Of a stretch of 34,249 nucleotides of DNA, positions 17,332 through 25,214 are shown in pieces; positions within the stretch are counted from its first letter, which is position 1, and every line of letters begins with the position of its first letter. The DNA comes from Saprospiraceae bacterium. Lineage in GTDB: Bacteria > Bacteroidota > Bacteroidia > Chitinophagales > Saprospiraceae. The stretch is from the NCBI GenBank assembly GCA_020629515.1, contig JAHDDE010000031.1, forward strand, positions 1-34,249. Direction: 5' to 3'. Below the pieces are notes generated by a model. It did no database searches and was not told the origin of the DNA. It saw nothing but the letters and a program-made list of their open reading frames with translations. The position numbers were made by a program, and so were the translations under genes.

Positions 17332-18081
17332 CTATGCCTTCATGCCTCCATCAACTGCAATTGCTTGACCTGTCACAAAACTATTTTCATCTCCACATAA
17401 CCAACAGATGGTCTTAGCAACTTCAAAAGCTTCACCAAATCGCTTCATTGGAATTGTTGCCTTTACAATCTCAACTATAGCATCATCCTGGTCGATATAA
17501 GATCGACCCATTGGCGTATCTATCACTGTAGGACAGACGGCATTAACTCTTATATTATGTTTGCCATATTCATTAGCTGCAGTACGAGTAAGGCCGATCA
17601 CAGCGTGTTTACTCGCAGCATATGCACTCATTCTTGGCGCTGCACCTATGCCTGCTACAGAAGACACATTAACTATAGCACCACCCGTCTCTTGTTTTCT
17701 CATGATAGGAAGTACCGCTTTCATACAATACCATACTCCTCTAACATTTACATCCATTACCTTGTCGAATGACTCATCACTATAAGCTTCCATGAACGAC
17801 AACTCTCCACCTATACCAGCATTATTTATTAATATATCTATTGAGCCAAACTTCTTAACTACCTCATTCATCAGATCAATGATGCCCTTTTTATCTGTGA
17901 CGTCTACATTATAAGTCAATGCCTCTCCTCCATCCTGCAAAATAGCCCCACAAGTCTTGTCGGCGCCATACTCGTCGAGATCAACGACTACAACTGTAGC
18001 TCCTTTTTGAGCCAACTCCAGAGCTGTGGCTCGTCCGATACCTGATCCCCCACCTGTTACTATGGCAATTTTACCTTTCAT
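17332..18081 (-). CDS. short-chain dehydrogenase/reductase (SDR), first copy
   Basis: A 249-residue classical SDR. The Rossmann glycine motif TGGGSGIG covers residues 9-16. Asp34/Asp36 after the second strand suggest NAD(H) use. NNAG is at 86-89. The catalytic residues are Ser140/141 and the YAASK motif (Tyr154, Lys158), and the C-terminus ends GQAIAVDGGMKA. The full family length is present. The substrate cannot be inferred; in this lipid-related operon a 3-hydroxyacyl-CoA or similar secondary alcohol is plausible. It lies 10 bases after the transglutaminase-like gene and 6 before the PPIase. It is only distantly similar to the second SDR at 18729-19511, so the pair is not a recent tandem duplication. 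Confidence 0.9.
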   Translation of the reverse strand: MKGKIAIVTGGGSGIGRATALELAQKGATVVVVDLDEYGADKTCGAILQDGGEALTYNVDVTDKKGIIDLMNEVVKKFGSIDILINNAGIGGELSFMEAYSDESFDKVMDVNVRGVWYCMKAVLPIMRKQETGGAIVNVSSVAGIGAAPRMSAYAASKHAVIGLTRTAANEYGKHNIRVNAVCPTVIDTPMGRSYIDQDDAIVEIVKATIPMKRFGEAFEVAKTICWLCGDENSFVTGQAIAVDGGMKA

Positions 18082-18091
18082 CTTTTTTCTT

Positions 18092-18727
18092 TTAAATTTT
18101 CAGAACTTCTTGACCTGATATGATCTCAAATAATCCTTCGTAATGATCTGTCATATTCTTGTAAATGAAAGATAATGGAAGATCATCGAAATGACCATAA
18201 TCCTCCAGATATTCCATAAATAATCCTCCTTCTCGATCAAATTCTTGAAATATGCTATCTCTATATCCGTCAAATCCTAATACCTCAACATTCAACTTAT
18301 CGCAAAGGGTTTTATTAAATGCAGGGCTGACTTTTAGCCACTGATTATTTAAATATATATCAACCATTCCATGGGGAGTTAATTCATCCGTACCCATAGT
18401 TTTTATTAGCTTTTCTGCAGCGATATGGTTTCTTACTTTGGCGAGATGAAGTCTGGCTGGAATCCCTATGGACCTTAAGCAAGCAATTAAAATTGAAGAC
18501 TTGTCTAAACAATGCCCTTGTTTTCGTGGCATAATATTACTTACCTTCCATTCGTCTCTGGTTAGGTGGATGATAGATGAAGTGTACAGCCATTTATCTC
18601 TTACTGCAATGTATAGCTGAATCGCTTGTTGTACAACATCATCAGCAGTCACCTGCTCTGCAACAAAGTCTTGTACTATAGGCGCTTGAAAATCAAAAAA
18701 TTCAGTGGGTTGTAGATATTGTTCCAT
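18092..18727 (-). CDS. transglutaminase-like superfamily protein
   Basis: A 211-residue cytoplasmic protein without a signal peptide. It carries the transglutaminase-like core: GHCLDKSSILIACLRSIGIPARLH with nucleophile Cys73, and TPHGMVDIYLNNQWLKVSPAFN with His119. The third position of the usual Cys-His-Asp triad is not the common W-x-x-x-D-P form. The sequence reads KVSP, with Ser134 where Asp is expected, so catalysis may use another acid or be altered. Members of this fold include microbial proteases and amidases as well as cross-linking enzymes. It is embedded between two SDR genes with gaps of 10 and 1 bases, so it is certainly part of the operon. Its reaction is unknown. Confidence 0.78.
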   Translation of the reverse strand: MEQYLQPTEFFDFQAPIVQDFVAEQVTADDVVQQAIQLYIAVRDKWLYTSSIIHLTRDEWKVSNIMPRKQGHCLDKSSILIACLRSIGIPARLHLAKVRNHIAAEKLIKTMGTDELTPHGMVDIYLNNQWLKVSPAFNKTLCDKLNVEVLGFDGYRDSIFQEFDREGGLFMEYLEDYGHFDDLPLSFIYKNMTDHYEGLFEIISGQEVLKI

Positions 18728-18728
18728 A

Positions 18729-19511
18729 CTATGTCATCACTGGCGCATGTAATATGCCACCATCATTAACCAATACTGAACCTGTCATGTAAGAAGAAGC
18801 GTCTGAGGCTAAAAAAACAGCCAACCCTGCCATCTCATCAGGCACAGCCATTCTACCCAGTGGCACGGTCTTATTAATAGAGGCAGTTCGTGCATCGCCC
18901 TCCCAAAGCATCCTGCTCAGTTTAGTTTTGACCAGACCTGGACATATCACATTTACCCTTACATTATCTTTTCCCCATTCGGCAGCTTGATTCTGTGCAA
19001 GCATAACCAGTCCCGCCTTCGACAAATTATATGCTGCAAATCCCGCAGAAGCATGAATACCCTCAATAGAACTTATGTGAATCACACTCCCTGAACCATT
19101 CTTTTTCATGTGTGGAAATGCCAAACGAGATAGATCCATAGGTGCATTAAGGTTTATATCCATAGTTTTTTGGTAGGCTTCCATTGGCATATTTTCTATC
19201 GGGCCGAAATAAGGATTAGTACCAGCATTATTGATCAGTATATCTAATCTGCCATAATGCTCTATAGTTTTATTGATTAGATTTTTACGATGATCTTCTT
19301 TAGCGACGTGACACTCTATTCCTATGGCATCCAAGCCATCTTGTACAAATTCTTCTGCAACTTGATCGACTGCCTCTTGTTTTCTACTACTTACTACTAC
19401 CTTCGCTCCAAATTCTGCCAATCCTCGAGCCATGGCTTCTCCGATTCCTTTACTTGCTCCTGTGACAACCGCCACTTTACCTTCCAGATTAAATAATTGT
19501 TTAATTCTCAT
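18729..19511 (-). CDS. short-chain dehydrogenase/reductase (SDR), second copy, DHRS4-like
   Basis: A 260-residue classical SDR with TGASKGIG (17-24), NNAG (94-97), Ser147 and the YNLSK motif (Tyr161, Lys165). The SSRK stretch after the second strand, with Arg43, suggests NADP(H). The SSIEGIHASAGFAAYNLSK active-site region and the C-terminal VLVNDGG look like the DHRS4/glucose-dehydrogenase-type group often found beside fatty-acid degradation genes. The substrate is unknown. It begins 6 bases after the MBL-fold gene and ends 1 base before the transglutaminase-like gene, which indicates cotranscription and probable translational coupling. Confidence 0.9.
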   Translation of the reverse strand: MRIKQLFNLEGKVAVVTGASKGIGEAMARGLAEFGAKVVVSSRKQEAVDQVAEEFVQDGLDAIGIECHVAKEDHRKNLINKTIEHYGRLDILINNAGTNPYFGPIENMPMEAYQKTMDINLNAPMDLSRLAFPHMKKNGSGSVIHISSIEGIHASAGFAAYNLSKAGLVMLAQNQAAEWGKDNVRVNVICPGLVKTKLSRMLWEGDARTASINKTVPLGRMAVPDEMAGLAVFLASDASSYMTGSVLVNDGGILHAPVMT

Positions 19512-19517
19512 AAGACT

Positions 19518-20555
19518 TTATTCTATTTTAAATATATCTCCGTCTTCTGCTAACAAAACCGGGCCCTGATAAATGTCATCAAGACCAAGTTTAAAAACCC
19601 TTCTTGAGATTGGATTTTCTGGAGGCGGAGCTAAACTCGTTAATATTAATTTTTTAGCGCTTGACTTTTCGGCGATACGTGCTGCATCCTGAGGACTGGA
19701 ATACCTTGGTATGATATTTTTTAACAAGGTAGCATTGCGATTATTACCACTTTCGATCTGTAATCGGCTAGCTCTTTCTACCAGATCTTTTTCCATAGCT
19801 CCATATAAAAGAATATCAGCTCCCGCAGCAAATGAGATCATATTCTCGTCATAGGGTGTATCTCCGCTGATTACAATAGATTTTCCTTTATACTCAATTT
19901 TGTACGCAAGTGTAGGCATCTGGGTAGCTAGTCCCACATTGATGGCACTAACTGTTAACTCTCCATTTTGATAGACCACTTTTTGTTTTGTACTCGATTC
20001 TATCACATTTTTGCCGATATCCATATATGTCAGGTCCATATGGTCCGTTCCATGAGTTTGCGATCTCATCTGGCTTTCTGTTCTCAACATACTATCAATT
20101 CCATCTACGATTTTATCTAATCCTTTTGGACCACTAATTGTTATTTTCCCTTTTCGCCCTAACAGCCAACCTCTATTGATAAAGGCAGGTAGATCAATAA
20201 AGTGGTCTGAATGCCAGTTTGAAATAAATATCTGTGTTGACTTTAGAAAGGGGATACGTAGATTTTCTATATTACTAAAGCTCCCTTGACCTAAATCAAA
20301 TACAAGCACCTCTCCATTGGCTATAACAATATTGCATGTCTGTGCCCGCTCGGAAGGAAGCAAAGATGAAGTTCCTATAGTAATTAATGTAAGACTCTCG
20401 GTATCCTCGAGGAGTTCTAAACGCCATGAATTATTTGCTCGATTCTCAACAAATCGATCTATGAGCTTCTCTTGGTTGATATAAGCGAAGATGGCAACAA
20501 AACCAATGAGAATCATCAGTGTAACAAGGATAACAATGCTTGACCTTTTACTCAT
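19518..20555 (-). CDS. membrane-anchored metallo-beta-lactamase-fold protein with lost metal ligands
   Basis: A 345-residue protein with an N-terminal anchor (SIVILVTLMILIGFVAIFAY) and an MBL/RNase Z-like fold: ITIGTSSLLPSERAQTCN (59-75), VFDLGQG, ITISGPKG and VISGDT (Asp232). The metal-site motifs are degraded. HxHxDH reads NWHSDH (Asn113 for the first His). The VDHA-type His position reads VGLA (207-210). The usual H-[ST]-[ST]-P reads YSSP (Tyr285). The usual T-H-L reads TSL (Ser307). His115, Asp117 and His118 remain. It is therefore likely inactive as a two-zinc hydrolase, or uses one metal. The ATG at 20555 is preferred over 20618 because the longer start would overlap the terminator-like hairpin and precede the anchor with unrelated sequence. 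Confidence 0.8.
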   Translation of the reverse strand: MSKRSSIVILVTLMILIGFVAIFAYINQEKLIDRFVENRANNSWRLELLEDTESLTLITIGTSSLLPSERAQTCNIVIANGEVLVFDLGQGSFSNIENLRIPFLKSTQIFISNWHSDHFIDLPAFINRGWLLGRKGKITISGPKGLDKIVDGIDSMLRTESQMRSQTHGTDHMDLTYMDIGKNVIESSTKQKVVYQNGELTVSAINVGLATQMPTLAYKIEYKGKSIVISGDTPYDENMISFAAGADILLYGAMEKDLVERASRLQIESGNNRNATLLKNIIPRYSSPQDAARIAEKSSAKKLILTSLAPPPENPISRRVFKLGLDDIYQGPVLLAEDGDIFKIE

Positions 20556-20598
20556 TATAGTTCGATTGTATTTACTCAGTATCAAGGATAAAAGGAAA

Positions 20599-20625
20599 GA
20601 GGGTATCGAAATTATCAATACCCTC
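20599..20625 (-). terminator. terminator-like hairpin after the fadB-type gene
   Basis: GAGGGTAT (20599-20606) and ATACCCTC (20618-20625) form a perfect 8-bp stem with an 11-base loop. Read on the minus strand, the hairpin is followed by TTTCCTTTTATCC, a broken U-tract. It lies 24 bases past the stop codon of the multifunctional enzyme and 43 bases before the ATG of the MBL-fold gene. Because the tract is imperfect, it may be a partial terminator that lets some transcripts continue into the downstream run. Confidence 0.55.
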
Positions 20626-20649
20626 CTAAAATTAATTTATCCGTAATCG

Positions 20650-22950
20650 CTATAGCCCTAACTTGGTCATTACTTTTTCTAAAGTGTCTTTTTTCAAATC
20701 ATCAACTGATGCTTTGATACCAATAGAATTAGCGTATTCAACTAATTCTGGCTCTTTCATAGCCTTTATCTCTGCTGCACTCAGTGCACTCTTCCCAAAA
20801 TCATGGATAGACTTACCTTCTTCCGCCATTTTTCTTAAACTATCTGGCACAGAAAATCTTTCACCAAATTTTTGAGTGAATTCATCACATTCTTTGACAA
20901 AAGTGTCCATACCTACAAAATCAATGTAAGACAATGCGCCACCTGTATATGGAGGGAATCCCCATCCTAATAGCGAACCAATATCTCCATCTAAGACAGT
21001 GGTAAGTACACCTTCTTCCAAACACCTGTAAGCTTCTATTGCCTGACGGTGTAATAACCTTTTGGCAATTACTTCATTAGGCATGACATCCAGCTTACTA
21101 TTAAATATTGTTTTTAATTCTGGCCAAAGGAATTTCTTCCCTCCTTGTGGATATTCATAAAATCCTTTTCCTGCCTTCTTACCACCACGGCCAAACTCTT
21201 CAACCATTTTTTTAGTCAAATTATAATTGCGTTGGAGCTCAGCATTATCTTTTAGTCTCGGGTCTGACTCCATGACATGTAGACCAAGAGTAAGAGATAC
21301 TTCATCCGAAACTGCTAATGGACCTACAGGCATCCCTTTGTTCTTAGCAATGTTCTCGATTACTGCCGGAAGCACTCCTTCTTCAAGCAGATATGCGCCC
21401 TCTGAAGTATACGTACCAAAACATCTTGATGTATAAAATCCTCTGCTGTCGTTAACTACTATAGGTACTTTCTTAATAGCCATAGTATAGTCGATTGCTG
21501 CACCAATTGCTCGTTCATCAGTTTTCTCTCCAACAATGATCTCGACCAAAGGCATTTTGTCAACAGGAGAAAAGAAGTGTATTCCGATAAAATTTTCTGG
21601 ACGCTTAGAAGCTTTAGCCAATAAGGTAATCGGTATAGTAGAGGTATTAGAAGCATAAATTTTATCTTTTGACAAAACAGCTTCTGTCTCTGCAGTAACT
21701 TTTGCTTTTAGATCCACATTTTCAAATACAGCTTCGATCACCATATCACAACCATCCATGTCTTTAGGATCAGCGGTTGTTTTGATCCGCGCCAAAACTT
21801 CGTCTGCTTGCGCTTGAGTCATCTTACCTCGAGAAACTCGCTTTTTCAACAATGCACGCGAGTAGTCCTTTCCTTTTTCTGCTCCCTCTAATGTAACATC
21901 CTTCAAGACTACTTCTTGCTTAGCCAAATAAGCAGAAACATAAGCTATACCAGCACCCATCATACCAGCACCGAGAATACCTAATTTCTTTATTTCATAA
22001 TTCCCCACACCTTTGGGCTTAGCCTTTCCTTTTTTGGCTGCCTGAATTCCCAAAAATCCAGTTCTTATTAAATTTTTAGCCTCTTTTGTATTTTGGACCT
22101 TGACGAAATGTCTGGCCTCTACTTCCAATGCTCTATCAATTGGTACTTGAATGCCGTCATGGACCACGCTGAGTATCGCTTGTGCAGCAGGATAATTACC
22201 GTGAGTCATTTTTCTAACATTTCCGATTGCGCCCATCATAACCTGAACTCCATTTGGAGTCATAAGACCTCCACCGGGGATTTTATGTTTTCTGTTATCC
22301 CAAGGTTGGACTGGATTGGGATTGTTATTAATCCATTCTTTAGCAGCGGTCATCATCTCTTCTGGTGACTCGGCTATTGCATGTATCAATCCATCTTTGA
22401 GTGCTTTCTGAGGATTAGCTTCTATACCCTGTAACATATACATTAAGGCATTCTGCAAACCCATTAAATAAGGAGACTTGGCTGTACCTCCTCCTCCAGG
22501 AAGCAGTCCAACTTTAGATTCTGGAAAACCCAATTTTATCTTAGGATTATTCAGACATATTCGATGGTGACATATCAAACATAATTCTAATCCTCCTCCC
22601 AGTGCGGTACCATTTATAGCGGCAACAAAAGGCTTGCCTGCCGTTTCGATAGCTCTTGCATTTTTATGAAATAGCAACATATCATTGAGCTGAGCCTCTA
22701 CAGATTCAGATTCTTTTTCTAACTCTCTCAAGTCTGCTCCAGCCATGAACATACGTTGCCCTGAGGTTAGGATTACCCCTTTGACATTATCATCTTTGAT
22801 CGCCTTATTCGCTACTTCTACAAATTGTTGTATGAAAGCAAAGCTGAATAAATTAGTTGGATTGTCAACTTGATCAATTGTTAGCACTGCTATACCGTCC
22901 GTACCAACTTCGTATCTGAGATATTTATTCTTTATAATAGTATCTGCCAT
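20650..22950 (-). CDS. fadB: multifunctional fatty-acid oxidation enzyme (enoyl-CoA hydratase / 3-hydroxyacyl-CoA dehydrogenase)
   Basis: A 766-residue FadB/FadJ-type enzyme of beta-oxidation. The N-terminal crotonase domain (1-200) has the oxyanion-hole GADL and ALGGG segments and both catalytic glutamates, Glu122 (GGGLELCL) and Glu144 (GFPESKVGLLPGGGG). The NAD-binding domain starts at LGILGAGMMGAGIAY (about 328-342). The catalytic His is in the GIHFFSPVDKMPLVEI motif, and VNDSRGFYTSR and GWGFPPYTGG mark the dehydrogenase C-domains. The last 60 residues (SALSAAEIKAMKEPELVEYA...) are an unusual SAP-like or linker tail beyond the standard fold. It hydrates enoyl-CoA and oxidises 3-hydroxyacyl-CoA in the cytoplasm. 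It lies 17 bases after the thiolase gene, and the two form the classic operon. Confidence 0.95.
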   Translation of the reverse strand: MADTIIKNKYLRYEVGTDGIAVLTIDQVDNPTNLFSFAFIQQFVEVANKAIKDDNVKGVILTSGQRMFMAGADLRELEKESESVEAQLNDMLLFHKNARAIETAGKPFVAAINGTALGGGLELCLICHHRICLNNPKIKLGFPESKVGLLPGGGGTAKSPYLMGLQNALMYMLQGIEANPQKALKDGLIHAIAESPEEMMTAAKEWINNNPNPVQPWDNRKHKIPGGGLMTPNGVQVMMGAIGNVRKMTHGNYPAAQAILSVVHDGIQVPIDRALEVEARHFVKVQNTKEAKNLIRTGFLGIQAAKKGKAKPKGVGNYEIKKLGILGAGMMGAGIAYVSAYLAKQEVVLKDVTLEGAEKGKDYSRALLKKRVSRGKMTQAQADEVLARIKTTADPKDMDGCDMVIEAVFENVDLKAKVTAETEAVLSKDKIYASNTSTIPITLLAKASKRPENFIGIHFFSPVDKMPLVEIIVGEKTDERAIGAAIDYTMAIKKVPIVVNDSRGFYTSRCFGTYTSEGAYLLEEGVLPAVIENIAKNKGMPVGPLAVSDEVSLTLGLHVMESDPRLKDNAELQRNYNLTKKMVEEFGRGGKKAGKGFYEYPQGGKKFLWPELKTIFNSKLDVMPNEVIAKRLLHRQAIEAYRCLEEGVLTTVLDGDIGSLLGWGFPPYTGGALSYIDFVGMDTFVKECDEFTQKFGERFSVPDSLRKMAEEGKSIHDFGKSALSAAEIKAMKEPELVEYANSIGIKASVDDLKKDTLEKVMTKLGL

Positions 22951-22967
22951 TTTTCTTCTTTTTCTAC

Positions 22968-24170
22968 TTATACTCTTTCAATAATTGTGGCAATTCCCAT
23001 ACCACCACCTATACATAATGTCACAAGACCAGTTGATTTATCCTGTCTCTCGAGTTCGTCTATTAATGTTCCCATTAACATACATCCTGTTGAACCTAAC
23101 GGATGACCTAAAGCTATGGCACCACCGTTAACGTTGACCTTATCATGTGGCACGTTAAGTTTTTCCATTAGCAACATAGGTACCGCAGCAAAGGCTTCGT
23201 TTACTTCCCATAGATCAATATCACTTACATTCATTCCAGCTTGCTTTAATGCCTTTTCTGACGCTGGTGCTGGACCAGTTAGCATGATTGTTGGATCAGT
23301 GCCATATACGGCCATCGCTTTGATTTTGGCACGTGGTGACATACCTAAACTCTTTCCAGCAGTTTCATTACCAATTAGAGCTAACGAAGCACCATCTACT
23401 ATAGCTGAAGAATTACCTGCATGATGTACGTGATCTATACGTTCTATTTCAGGATATCTATCAATAGCTACTTGATCAAATCCAGCCATCTCACCCATCA
23501 TAGCAAACGATGGTTGCAATCCTGCTAATGTCTCCAATGATGTATTTGGACGAACGTTCTCATCCTTATCTAACATGACCACTCCATTGATATCTCTTAC
23601 GGGCACCCTCGACTTAAATCTTCCGTCTAACTCCGCTGCTGATGCTCTCTTCTGTGACTCTACCGCAAATGAATCCACATCATTTCTACTGTAGCCGTAT
23701 TTACTTGCTATGAGGTCAGCCGAAACCCCCTGAGGGATAGCATGACCTGGTAGGGCCACGGCAGGATCCAACATTAAGGCTCCTGCATCACTTCCCATCT
23801 TTACCCTCGACATACTCTCTACTCCTCCTGCTATGATAAGTTGACTGAATCCACTTTTCACATATGCGGACGCTTGATTTATAGATTCTAATCCCGAACC
23901 GCAAAATCGATTTAATGTAACTCCACATAAGTGATCGCCATATCCCGATTGTTGTGCAGCAGTCTTAGCGATATTCGCCCCTTGATCCATTACTTGGGTC
24001 ACACATCCTAAGATGATATCTTCTACCAACTCAGGATCAAAATCATGCTTGGCTCTTAAATCCTTCAAAAGTTGTGTTACAAGATGTGTAGGTGTCACCG
24101 TGTTGAGTGCCCCCTTTTTGTTGCCCTTGCCCCTAGTGGTTCTCAAGGCATCGTAAATATAAGCTTCCAT
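22968..24170 (-). CDS. fadA: acetyl-CoA C-acyltransferase (thiolase)
   Basis: A 400-residue thiolase of the length expected for degradative enzymes. The acyl-accepting Cys90 lies in NRFCGSGLESINQA. The C-terminal catalytic motifs NEAFAAVP, GGAIALGHPLGSTG (His) and CIGGGMGIA (second Cys) are intact. It performs the last step of beta-oxidation, cleaving 3-ketoacyl-CoA to acetyl-CoA and a shortened acyl-CoA, and pairs with the downstream multifunctional enzyme. It is the first gene of the minus-strand operon. A perfect 16-bp palindrome ends 41 bases upstream of its ATG, in a good position for repression by the divergent TetR protein. Confidence 0.95.
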   Translation of the reverse strand: MEAYIYDALRTTRGKGNKKGALNTVTPTHLVTQLLKDLRAKHDFDPELVEDIILGCVTQVMDQGANIAKTAAQQSGYGDHLCGVTLNRFCGSGLESINQASAYVKSGFSQLIIAGGVESMSRVKMGSDAGALMLDPAVALPGHAIPQGVSADLIASKYGYSRNDVDSFAVESQKRASAAELDGRFKSRVPVRDINGVVMLDKDENVRPNTSLETLAGLQPSFAMMGEMAGFDQVAIDRYPEIERIDHVHHAGNSSAIVDGASLALIGNETAGKSLGMSPRAKIKAMAVYGTDPTIMLTGPAPASEKALKQAGMNVSDIDLWEVNEAFAAVPMLLMEKLNVPHDKVNVNGGAIALGHPLGSTGCMLMGTLIDELERQDKSTGLVTLCIGGGMGIATIIERV

Positions 24171-24210
24171 TTACTTCAAATTTTCTTTGTTGAGTATGTG
24201 CCATATCTAA

Positions 24211-24226
24211 TTGGCATAAATGCCAA
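24211..24226. promoter_or_regulatory. candidate TetR operator 1 (fadA side)
   Basis: TTGGCATAAATGCCAA is an inverted repeat with perfect 7-bp arms around AA. It lies 40 bases before the thiolase ATG. An identical copy flanks the divergent regulator gene, which makes it a likely binding site for that regulator. Confidence 0.75.
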
Positions 24227-24464
24227 GATGAACACATTGTAATGATGTTATAGTATTAATTATTTTAGTAATATATCATTTCGATTAGCCACCATAAAAT
24301 TCAATTAAACAATAGCGCCAATTCGAAAGTCGTCCAAAAATAGAATATTAGCTTGTCTAAATCCAGTTGACAGAATAAAATTACAGCTTCAAAACAATTT
24401 TTACTCTTTTATGTTTTAAGAATATTGACATTTAATCCAATTATGTTTATTTATGTGGCATAAT

Positions 24465-24480
24465 TTGGCATAAATGCCAA
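24465..24480. promoter_or_regulatory. candidate TetR operator 2 (regulator side)
   Basis: A second exact copy of TTGGCATAAATGCCAA, ending 16 bases before the regulator's ATG. A TGTGGCATA half-site lies two bases upstream. The position suggests autorepression by blocking the promoter or early elongation. Confidence 0.75.
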
Positions 24481-24496
24481 TTAAATTTTATTTGTT

Positions 24497-25186
24497 ATGC
24501 AAGCTACACCACAAAGTGAAAATATGAAATCCCAACCTATGAAGGTCGTTGTCAAAAGAAAACCGGGTAGACCCACTGCAGATACTGAAATCAATATCGA
24601 GCATCTATGTGATGTAGCCGTTAATGTTTTCGCTGAGAAAGGATATTCTGGCACAACTACCACTGAAATAACCAAAAAAGCGGGTGTAGCGAGATCTTTG
24701 ATTCACTACTATTTTGGTAATAAAGAGGAGCTATGGAAGGCCTCGCTTAAAAGAATTGCCAATGAGTTTATCAATGAATTTGAATCATCTAAAAAGATTC
24801 ATAAAGACCTTGATGGCACTCAAATGATAAAGGTGGTGGTGAGACAATTGGTTCATTTTTATGCTAAATACCCAGCATTCCCAAAAATATTAGCTCAAGA
24901 GATGAATGAATTTTCTGATCGTAGCGAATATATCATTAAGAATTTTGTTAAGCCTCTCTGGACTTTAACTGGAGAATTATTCAAAAAACAAAGAAAAAGA
25001 GGAACCATTAAAAAGATCGATAAAGAGTTTCAAGCTCATATCTTATTGGGTATGGCCAGTAACTTGTTCTCCAATCCATATTTGACAGAACACTTATATG
25101 CTTTAGACCCTTTTAGTGAAGAAGTAATAGAGCGTTATGCTGATACCGTGGTAGAAATTTTCTGCCACGGAATTGTCAAGAACTAA
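24497..25186 (+). CDS. TetR/AcrR-family regulator, probable repressor of the fatty-acid operon
   Basis: A 229-residue protein with a basic N-terminal extension (KVVVKRKPGRPTAD, AT-hook-like). The TetR helix-turn-helix follows at about 33-80, with FAEKGYSGTTTTEITKKAGVARSLIHYYFGNKEEL spread across it. The C-terminal ligand domain includes a LAQEMNEFSDRSEYI segment and a GMASNLFSNPYL segment. It is divergent from the thiolase/FadB operon. Two identical palindromes lie in the shared region, so the local arrangement is that of an autoregulated repressor. By analogy with FadR/PfmR-type TetR proteins, the inducer is probably an acyl-CoA (inference). The ATG at 24497 directly follows operator 2. Internal ATGs at codons 10 and 15 are alternatives. 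Confidence 0.88.
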   Translation: MQATPQSENMKSQPMKVVVKRKPGRPTADTEINIEHLCDVAVNVFAEKGYSGTTTTEITKKAGVARSLIHYYFGNKEELWKASLKRIANEFINEFESSKKIHKDLDGTQMIKVVVRQLVHFYAKYPAFPKILAQEMNEFSDRSEYIIKNFVKPLWTLTGELFKKQRKRGTIKKIDKEFQAHILLGMASNLFSNPYLTEHLYALDPFSEEVIERYADTVVEIFCHGIVKN

Positions 25187-25214
25187 AATACTCCAAAACC
25201 AAGTAATCGACCCT

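Larger units (their letters stand above)
24171..24496. promoter_or_regulatory. divergent regulatory region between fadA and the TetR gene
   Basis: A gene-free stretch of 326 AT-rich bases holding the promoters of both divergent genes. It carries two identical palindromes 254 bases apart, one near each start codon. Each has a half-site (TGTGCCATA at 24197-24205; TGTGGCATA at 24454-24462) on one side. A TTGACA (24425-24430) is present, but I could not pair it with a Bacteroidota -7 box at proper spacing. No ORF is evident. Confidence 0.7.

Noticed and set aside
17332-19511. Tandem duplication of SDR genes
   Set aside because: The two SDRs differ in cofactor residues, length and most of their sequence. 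They share only family motifs.
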